From the NCBI RefSeq assembly GCF_015712165.1, contig NZ_JADPZX010000001.1, positions 1-64,000 on the forward strand: a DNA stretch of 64,000 nt, read 5' to 3'. The notes below the pieces were generated by a model that was given only the letters and a program-made list of their open reading frames with translations, was not told the origin of the DNA and did no database searches. Position numbers and translations under genes: made by a program. The first letter of the stretch is position 1, and every line of letters starts with the position of its first letter. This document shows positions 60,282 through 64,000 of this stretch, in pieces. The stretch is from Streptomyces spinoverrucosus (GTDB lineage: Bacteria; Actinomycetota; Actinomycetes; Streptomycetales; Streptomycetaceae).

Positions 60282-60737
60282 TCAGACGACGTCGAATTCG
60301 TTGCCCTCGGGGTCGTGCATGGCGGCGGCGTAGAGCCCCATGTCCGGCTCATCCTTGATCCGCAGCACGGTGGCACCAGCTTTGACCAGCCGTTCCACCG
60401 TAGCCTTGACCCGCTGTGCGCGGACGTCCAGGGGGACGTCACGGCCCCCACCGACCTTCAGGTCGAAGTGCCACCGGTTCTTGGCGGCCTTCGGCTCCGG
60501 AACCTGCTGGAACCACACCCTCGGTCCACGTCCCGCAGGATCGATGATCGACTCCGCAATGTCCCCGGCACCGGCGGGCAACTCTGCCTCGGGCACCCCC
60601 ATGGCCACCCAGTAGGCACGCCAGGTGGCGTGCCCGCCCGGCGGAGGCTCAGGCGCGTAGCCCAGGGCCTCGGCCCAGAAGGTCACCATTCTCTGCGGAT
60701 CGGAACAGTCGATCGTCAGCTGCACTGTCATCTCCAT
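60282..60737 (-). CDS. VOC-family (glyoxalase-like) protein
   Basis: A 151-residue protein from ATG 60737. It has the two beta-alpha-beta-beta-beta halves of the VOC fold: VQLTIDCSDPQRMVTFWAEA, LGYAPEPPPGG, PRVWFQQVPEPKAAKNRWHF, DLKVGGG and the closing AAMHDPEGNEFDVV. Actinobacterial members of this subgroup often act as bleomycin-resistance-like or glyoxalase-like proteins with unknown ligands. It stands alone between the hairpin at 60004 and the AfsR-like gene. Confidence 0.85.
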   Translation of the reverse strand: MEMTVQLTIDCSDPQRMVTFWAEALGYAPEPPPGGHATWRAYWVAMGVPEAELPAGAGDIAESIIDPAGRGPRVWFQQVPEPKAAKNRWHFDLKVGGGRDVPLDVRAQRVKATVERLVKAGATVLRIKDEPDMGLYAAAMHDPEGNEFDVV

Positions 60738-60816
60738 GCTCAGAGCATCCCAGGCAGGTCTGACAGCCAGGTCTGACAGAAGCCCCGGCAGCCACGCAAA
60801 GCCGCGGGCCACCGGC

Positions 60817-63800
60817 TCAAGCCGTCCGTACTTGTTCGGCCTCGTCGCGGGCACGATCCGCGGCCGTGTGATCGCCGGCCAGGGCGTGTGCCTCGGCCAG
60901 GGTGTCGAGGCCGACGGCCAGCCACCTGCTGGAGCCGATCTGCCTCCAGAGCCTGACGGCAGCCTGGGCGCGCGTGCGGGCGGGTGCCGAACGGCCCACC
61001 GCGAGGTGTGCCTCGGCGAGCGCGTACAGAGTCGCCGCCTCGCCCCAGAGGTTGCCGAACTCCCGGTAGGTCCACAGGCTCCTGGCCAGCAGGCGGCGTC
61101 CTTCCCGATGCTCGCCCTGCCGGACCAGGACGTCCCCGAGCCAGCAGGTGGCATGTGTGACGCTGAGGCGGTCGCCGAGCTCCTCACTGATCGCGATGGC
61201 TTGCCGATAGGCGTCGGCGGCGGCCGGGTAGGCGCCGAGTGCGCGATGGCTCTGGCCCAGGCATCGCAGGGCTTGCGCTTCCCCCGGCCGGTAGCCTGCG
61301 ACCTGGCTGACCCGCAGGCACTTCGTGAACCGCGCGACGGCGGCCTCGACGCGGCCCTGCTCGAGGTCGATGACGCCGAGGCCGTTGGTCGCGTAGACGA
61401 GACAGTTGACGTTGCCTGCCGATTCGGCGAGCTGAGCGGCCTCTTCGAAGTGGAGCATGGCGGAGGAGTACTGGCCGAGGAGCCGGTGCACATAAGCCAG
61501 CCCGGCTGTGGCACTTGCCCGGTACGTGGGCCCCTGGCCCTCGGCGAGTTGCAGGGCCTGCTGGAAGTGGTCCAGTGCTTCCGGATAGCGGTCGAGGATG
61601 GTGGTGAGTTCGCCGAGGCAACGGTGGACCTTCGCGGCGCTGTGCCGGTCGCCGCTGCTCAGGGCCGCTTTGAGCGCCCGGTTCTGGAGCCTCTCCCAGT
61701 CGTCGAAGTGGCTGCCGACCTGGAAGAGGGTCGTGAGGGCGGTGGCCAGTCCGGCGGCGGGCGCGACGCCCTCCGTTCCGTCCAGCGCCTGCTCGGCCAC
61801 GGCTATGAGGAACTGACGTTCGTCGTTGAACCAGGTCAGCGGATCGGCGAGTAGTTGATCGGCCTCGGGGGCGGCCAGCCGCCAGGAGGCCAGGTCCAGC
61901 TGTGGGATGCCCTGGAAGTCAACGCTGAGGGCGTCCGCGGCGAGGTCGGCGAGGTGCAGGCTCGCCCCGAGTAATCGGGTGAGCGCGGCCGTGCGATCCC
62001 GTTCGGGGACGTCTTGCTCCACGCGCTCCCCGGCGAACAGTCGTACCAGGTCGTGCAGTTGATAGCGGATTCCGGTGGCGTTCGCCGACCCGATCTGCAC
62101 GAGGTGTACCTCGACCAGGTCGTCGAGGAGGGCCTCCGCCTCGGAGGCGCCCACGTCCAGCAGCGCGGCCAGTGCCCAGGCGGCGAAGCTCGGTCCAGGC
62201 AGCAGGGCGATCATCCGCAGAGCGTGCTGCGTCGCCGCGGTCATCTGGTGGTATGTCAGTTCGAGGCTGGCCCGCACGGCGATGTGGCCGACGGCCAACT
62301 CGTCGAGCTTGCGCTGCTCGTCGGCGAGGGCGCGCGCCACCTTGGCCAGGGGCCAGCGCGGTCGAGCGGCCAGCCGTGCACCGGCGACCCATACCGCCAG
62401 AGGAAGGCCACCGCAGGTGTCCACGATGGAGCGGGCCGACCCGCACTCCGCGTCGGTCCGATCCCGGCCCAGCATCTCGCGCAGCAGGGCGAGCCCCGTC
62501 GCAGGGTCCAGTACGCCCAGAGGGAGCCGGCGGCCGCTCAGTTCCGCCATGGTCGTCCGGCTGGTGATGATGGTGGCACAGCGCACGCCGCTGGGCAGGA
62601 GGTCGCTCACCTGCTGGGCGCCGGCGGCGTTGTCCAGGACGACGAGCATCTGCCGCCCTGCCAGCAGGGTGCGGTAGAGATGGATGCGGCCGGTCAGCTC
62701 TGTGGGCACGGTACCGCCGGGGATGCCGAGTGCGCGGAGGAAGGTGCCGAGGACCGTGAACGGCTCGGCCGGCTCGTCGCCGAAGCCTCGTAGGTCCGCA
62801 TGGAGCTGGCCGTCCGGGAAGCGGGAGGCGAGCAGGTGCCCCGTACGTACGGCAAAGGCGGTTTTGCCCACTCCGGCGGGGCCGGTGATCAGCAGAGTCA
62901 CCGGCCCGGGCCGTTCTTCGCCGAGCAGCCGGAGAGCCTCGTCCACCTCGTCCTTGCGGCCGACGAAGAGTGACGGGTCCGCCGGGAGGAGCCGGGGTAC
63001 GAGCTGGCGTGCCATTGGCGGGTTCGCCACCGTGCCGCTCTTGCCGGCCGGTTTCGTGGTGGCGGGCGGTGCAGCGGAGAGGGGCGCGGCCAGCTCCGGA
63101 TGGCCGGCGAGGATCCGTTCGTACAGCCGTCGTAACGCCGCGCCGGGGTCGACACCCAGCTCGTCGGCGAGTCGCCGCCGAGCGCGCTCGTACACCTCCA
63201 GCGCTTCGGCTTGCCTTCCGCACCGGTACAGGGCCAGGACCAGCTGCCCGATCACCCGTTCGTCGAGCGGATACGCCTCGGCCCGGGCGGCCAGTTCGCT
63301 CACCATCCCATCGTGCTGCGCCAGGCGCAGCCGCACATCGACCAGCTCCAGCTGGGCGGCCAGTCGCTCGCCGTCGAGGAGATGGCGCTGCGCGTTGAAC
63401 CACGGGGTGTCCATCCCGGCGAAGGCGCTGCCCCGCCACAGCGCCAAGGCCTCTCGCCACAGTGCCTCCGCCTGCCCGTCACTGCCCGCCTTCCGGGCCC
63501 GGGCCGACAGATCGCGGAAGCGGTGTACGTCCACCATCGAGGGCTCGACCGTCAGCCGATAGCTGCCGCCCCGCTCCCGTGTGATGGCCGCGCCGCAGGC
63601 CGCCAGTGCGCCCCGCAGCCGGGAGACGTATCCGTACAGTGTCCGGCGGCCGTACGTCGGCTCGGCCTCCCCCCATACCCGGTCCACCAGCGCGTCGGGG
63701 GACACCGCCCGGTCCACGTCGACGAGCAACGCGGCCAGCACTCGCCGCTGCATCGCGTGTCCCACGTCGATCGGGACACCGTTCCGCCGTACCTCGATCG

Positions 63801-63831
63801 TCCCGAGGAGCCCGAAGCGCGTGGCCATCAC
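60817..63831 (-). CDS. AfsR/SARP-type transcriptional regulator
   Basis: A 1004-residue regulator with three parts. First, an OmpR-like winged helix (TRFGLLGTIEVRRNGVPIDV, DALVDRVWGEAEPTYGRRTL, YGYVSRLRGAL) and a BTAD domain (residues about 95-250; ALALWRGSAFAGMD, LVLALYRCGRQAEALEVYER). Second, an NB-ARC ATPase (LFVGRKDEVDEALRLLG, Walker A LLITGPAGVGKTAF, LVVLDNAAGAQQVSDLLPSG). Third, C-terminal TPR repeats (LDHFQQALQLAEGQGPTYRA). This is the AfsR layout, which activates secondary metabolism. No SARP target repeats or biosynthetic cluster lie in the window, so the targets may be elsewhere. Confidence 0.92.
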   Translation of the reverse strand: MMATRFGLLGTIEVRRNGVPIDVGHAMQRRVLAALLVDVDRAVSPDALVDRVWGEAEPTYGRRTLYGYVSRLRGALAACGAAITRERGGSYRLTVEPSMVDVHRFRDLSARARKAGSDGQAEALWREALALWRGSAFAGMDTPWFNAQRHLLDGERLAAQLELVDVRLRLAQHDGMVSELAARAEAYPLDERVIGQLVLALYRCGRQAEALEVYERARRRLADELGVDPGAALRRLYERILAGHPELAAPLSAAPPATTKPAGKSGTVANPPMARQLVPRLLPADPSLFVGRKDEVDEALRLLGEERPGPVTLLITGPAGVGKTAFAVRTGHLLASRFPDGQLHADLRGFGDEPAEPFTVLGTFLRALGIPGGTVPTELTGRIHLYRTLLAGRQMLVVLDNAAGAQQVSDLLPSGVRCATIITSRTTMAELSGRRLPLGVLDPATGLALLREMLGRDRTDAECGSARSIVDTCGGLPLAVWVAGARLAARPRWPLAKVARALADEQRKLDELAVGHIAVRASLELTYHQMTAATQHALRMIALLPGPSFAAWALAALLDVGASEAEALLDDLVEVHLVQIGSANATGIRYQLHDLVRLFAGERVEQDVPERDRTAALTRLLGASLHLADLAADALSVDFQGIPQLDLASWRLAAPEADQLLADPLTWFNDERQFLIAVAEQALDGTEGVAPAAGLATALTTLFQVGSHFDDWERLQNRALKAALSSGDRHSAAKVHRCLGELTTILDRYPEALDHFQQALQLAEGQGPTYRASATAGLAYVHRLLGQYSSAMLHFEEAAQLAESAGNVNCLVYATNGLGVIDLEQGRVEAAVARFTKCLRVSQVAGYRPGEAQALRCLGQSHRALGAYPAAADAYRQAIAISEELGDRLSVTHATCWLGDVLVRQGEHREGRRLLARSLWTYREFGNLWGEAATLYALAEAHLAVGRSAPARTRAQAAVRLWRQIGSSRWLAVGLDTLAEAHALAGDHTAADRARDEAEQVRTA

Positions 63832-64000
63832 ACCCCCTGCGTCACCTGGTCATCTCTACGCCACACTCTGGGCGCCACGGACCTGTGGTTCTAGGCGGAT
63901 TCAAGCTTTTCCGAAGGTTTGCCGATCTCCTCGTCTCGCCGCTGGGTACACGCGACGCTTCCAGACGAAATTGCAAGGTCGCAGGTCACGGCCCAGATCG
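63832..64000. other. Upstream region of AfsR-like gene to window edge
   Basis: 169 bp with no gene. It is AT-richer than average near 63900-63925 (ttcaagcttttccgaaggt) and probably carries the AfsR-like promoter. Confidence 0.35.

Noticed and set aside
58009..60333. 774-codon plus-strand frame
   Set aside because: Antisense of the LAL gene except for its last part (about 60075-60262), which carries a real IS5 remnant and is annotated separately.
60282..61514. Long N-terminal extension of the VOC protein
   Set aside because: Sequence before the ATG at 60737 is the wrong frame of the AfsR-like gene and lacks any match.
1..64000. tRNA, rRNA or riboswitch genes
   Set aside because: No cloverleaf with a conserved T-arm, no rRNA segment and no recognised riboswitch core was seen; a covariance-model scan would be decisive.
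1..64000. Secondary-metabolite gene cluster suggested by AfsR, LAL and UbiX genes
   Set aside because: No polyketide, peptide-synthetase, terpene or RiPP core gene is present in the window.

Overview
The window is high-GC actinobacterial DNA with the codon bias, GTG starts and AfsR-type, LAL-type and eukaryote-like kinase families typical of Streptomyces. A tap-tpg telomere-maintenance pair (13392-16215), a second divergent Tpg paralogue (16488-17042), a helicase-associated-domain gene cut by the left edge and a very high density of insertion sequences and gene wrecks indicate an accessory arm of a linear replicon: a subtelomeric chromosome arm or a linear plasmid. Which of the two cannot be decided from the sequence alone.

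Layout. 0-4.5 kb: helicase-associated fragment, a three-gene minus-strand operon (small membrane protein, sigma factor, excisionase-like HTH protein), a YaaC-family gene and a protein built from repeated MerR-like helices. 4.5-7.4 kb: a membrane-protein cassette flanked by inverted repeats, one of which is split by a complete IS3-family element, followed by gene remnants. 7.5-12.9 kb: lgt with a DUF6069-like membrane gene, a NarL-type two-component system, and a TetR / SDR / DoxX cluster. 13-24 kb: tap, two tpg genes, a Tn7/Tn5053-like transposition module (DDE transposase, TniB-like ATPase, a second ATPase fused to a transposase-like DNA-binding N-terminus, and an unknown third gene), tandem 22-bp repeats, a GNAT gene and a TniB-like remnant. 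24-27.7 kb: an EACC1-caspase conflict operon with a decapitated NB-ARC/TPR gene beside it. 27.7-36.2 kb: a decayed ISL3 element, an IS5-family element and a 4.5-kb block (XRE-cupin regulator, alpha/beta hydrolase, DUF1963 protein) bracketed by inverted palindromic repeats. 36.2-40.7 kb: an ArsR-like regulator with an MFS exporter, and an IS630-type transposon carrying a methyltransferase. 40.9-48.9 kb: small orphan genes, chimeric IS wrecks and several broken exported-protein genes. 48.9-54.2 kb: a lipoprotein and two receptor-like Ser/Thr kinases with periplasmic-binding-protein sensors. 54.2-64 kb: a decayed toxin with a candidate immunity gene, UbiX with a UbiD remnant, a LAL regulator, a VOC protein and a 1004-residue AfsR/SARP regulator.

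How the parts fit. Tap and Tpg would cap and complete the ends of a linear replicon. The many truncated or in-frame fused genes (ALF repeat/recombinase, IS3/IS21, IS5/TnpB) fit relaxed, recombination-prone evolution of an arm. The strongest candidates for something undescribed are the two-ATPase transposition module with its fusion ATPase, the second Tpg-like protein with Ser in place of the proposed priming Thr, and the EACC1-caspase-HTH operon. All product names come from reading motifs by eye; no database search was run.
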